Assembly: GCF_002871005.1 (NCBI RefSeq)
Contig: NZ_PHSN01000028.1
Location: 1 to 64,000 of the forward strand
Direction of reading: 5' to 3'
Length of the DNA: 64,000 nucleotides
From: Acidimangrovimonas sediminis
Lineage (GTDB): Bacteria > Pseudomonadota > Alphaproteobacteria > Rhodobacterales > Rhodobacteraceae
Part shown: positions 63,246-64,000 of the stretch, piece by piece
How positions within the stretch are numbered: the first letter of the stretch is position 1
How the letters are laid out: the number at the start of each line of letters is the position of its first letter
The notes under the pieces: model-generated
What the model saw: only the letters and a program-made list of their open reading frames with translations
The model's database searches: none
Told to the model about the DNA's origin: nothing
Program-made: the position numbers and the translations under genes

Positions 63246-64000
63246 TTACTGGAAATCGCGTGAGGCCAGCGCGCGGTTGATCTCCGCCCGCACAAGCTTG
63301 CGCACGTTCCGGGTGATCCGCTCGCCCAGCGAACCCTGAAGCTCCTGCCGGATCATCTCGCGCACCAGTTCGCGCAGGCTGTCCTCGTCGAGATAGCCGG
63401 TGTCGGCCTCGTCGAAGATCCCGGCCGGCCCCATGTCGGAATCGACCTCCCCGGTCTCGGTTTCCCCGGTCTCGGTTTCCCCAGTCTCGGCTTCCTCGGC
63501 GTCGGCAACCCAGGCGTCGGCCTCCACGGACGGGGCTTCCCGCACTGTCGGCGCGACATCGTCGTCGACGAGGTCCGCCTTTGCTGCCCCGGCCGTGGTG
63601 TCCGGCTCGGGCTCCGGCCAGGCCCGGGCTTCAGCGCGGGCCTCCGGTGCATCGGCGAAAGCGGCTTCTGGTGAGGCTTCGGGCGCCCGCAGCGGGGCAC
63701 GGCGCGCGCTGTGGAAAGTGGTTGCCCCCCCGTCGGCGCGCGGGGGCTCGGCCTCGGCGCCGGTGGGTTCCGTTGCGGCACCCGCGGCGGCCTCGACAGG
63801 GACGTCCGGCGCAGCCTCGGGCGTGCGATCGCCGGCCGATGCCCCACCCCGCCCGCGCGGGTTGCCGCGGTGAACGAAGCGCACGGGGCCGTCGAACGCG
63901 TTGCTGTGATTCTCGTCGCGGTCAACCTCGGCGGTGCCGTCCGGATCCCACTGATCGACGCGCTGCGCGACCGCAGCCTCCAGTTCGGCGATCGTCGATT
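63246..64000 (-). CDS. repeat-containing protein of unknown function, partial (5' end off window)
   Basis: The frame stays open to the window edge: the last 116 bases still encode protein (STIAELEAAVAQRVDQWDPD near the edge, then FDGPVRFVHRGNPRGRGG), so the gene starts beyond it and 250 C-terminal codons are visible. The middle is a low-complexity Ala/Glu/Pro-rich stretch with ETGET repeats. The last 45 residues (SLRELVREMIRQELQGSLGE and ERITRNVRKLVRAEINRAL) are a conserved-looking amphipathic helix pair. I recall similar C-termini in Rhodobacterales proteins of unknown function. A GTG at 63884 has been considered and rejected as the start. Confidence 0.8.
   Translation of the reverse strand, partial: STIAELEAAVAQRVDQWDPDGTAEVDRDENHSNAFDGPVRFVHRGNPRGRGGASAGDRTPEAAPDVPVEAAAGAATEPTGAEAEPPRADGGATTFHSARRAPLRAPEASPEAAFADAPEARAEARAWPEPEPDTTAGAAKADLVDDDVAPTVREAPSVEADAWVADAEEAETGETETGETETGEVDSDMGPAGIFDEADTGYLDEDSLRELVREMIRQELQGSLGERITRNVRKLVRAEINRALASRDFQ
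63449..63493. repeat. 15-bp tandem repeat inside the partial gene
   Basis: CCCCGGTCTCGGTTT occurs twice in tandem (63449-63463, 63464-63478) and a third time with two changes (63479-63493). Read leftward it encodes consecutive ETGET-type five-residue repeats in the acidic linker, without breaking the frame. Confidence 0.85.

Noticed and set aside
63246-63884. GTG at 63884 as the start of the last gene
   Set aside because: The frame remains open and protein-like to the window edge, and there is no ribosome site before the GTG, so the gene is partial.

Overview
The window is high-GC alphaproteobacterial DNA, almost certainly a chromosome of the order Rhodobacterales (Rhodobacter, Paracoccus and Roseobacter relatives). 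The reasons are the codon and base composition, the clpP-clpX pair, a chemotaxis operon in the order I remember for Rhodobacter sphaeroides cheOp1 (cheD, a STAS/CheX-like gene, cheY, cheA, cheW, cheR, cheY), many solute ABC importers, and a small intergenic repeat with a GC hairpin at gene 3' ends. Taxonomy is inferred from gene content only; no rRNA or tRNA gene was seen.

Region 1 (1-11706) is one long leftward operon under a divergent LacI-type regulator. It encodes a periplasmic sugar-binding protein, two paralogous permeases, a single-domain ATPase, then an alternating set of three TIM-barrel sugar isomerase/epimerase-like proteins and three Gfo/Idh/MocA dehydrogenases, a small ABM-fold monooxygenase, and the start of iolC at the edge. 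It looks like uptake and oxidation/isomerisation of inositol or a related polyol or keto-sugar. Region 2 (11730-23854) is a leftward seven-gene operon (livG, livF, livH, livM, binding protein, glutamine-synthetase-like enzyme, isochorismatase-fold amidohydrolase) divergent from an RpiR regulator. It is followed by a second isochorismatase-fold enzyme, an N-formylglutamate amidohydrolase family protein, a GAF-Fis regulator without an AAA+ domain, and an aldehyde dehydrogenase. Together they suggest catabolism of an unknown imported amine or amide. Region 3 (24132-28316) is ugpBAEC for glycerol-3-phosphate or glycerophosphodiester uptake.

Region 4 (28383-33567) is housekeeping: xseA, purD, clpX, clpP. 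Region 5 (33991-43405) is a tightly overlapping chemotaxis operon without cheB. It has a large PAS-containing chemoreceptor ending in a possible CheR-docking pentapeptide, a periplasmic sensor-like protein upstream, and an unassigned helical protein at its end. Region 6 (43537-47726) is a polyamine-type importer (potA, potD, potB, potC). Region 7 (48042-54482) holds a sorbitol/xylitol-type dehydrogenase, an FNT channel, an ArsR regulator divergent from an MFS exporter with two matching operator palindromes, a LysR regulator and a cytoplasmic gamma-glutamyltransferase.

Region 8 (54735-64000) contains a two-gene H-NOX-like / HNOBA-GGDEF signalling unit, a HisC-like aminotransferase, valS, a GNAT acetyltransferase with a 27-bp tandem repeat before it, efp, a small conserved-looking protein and a repeat-rich protein running off the window end. 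The most unusual item is the H-NOX-like protein: by eye it has lost both the proximal heme histidine and the YxSxR motif, yet it is still translationally coupled to a cyclic-di-GMP synthase carrying the H-NOX-associated HNOBA domain. All alignments here were done by eye from memory of the families.
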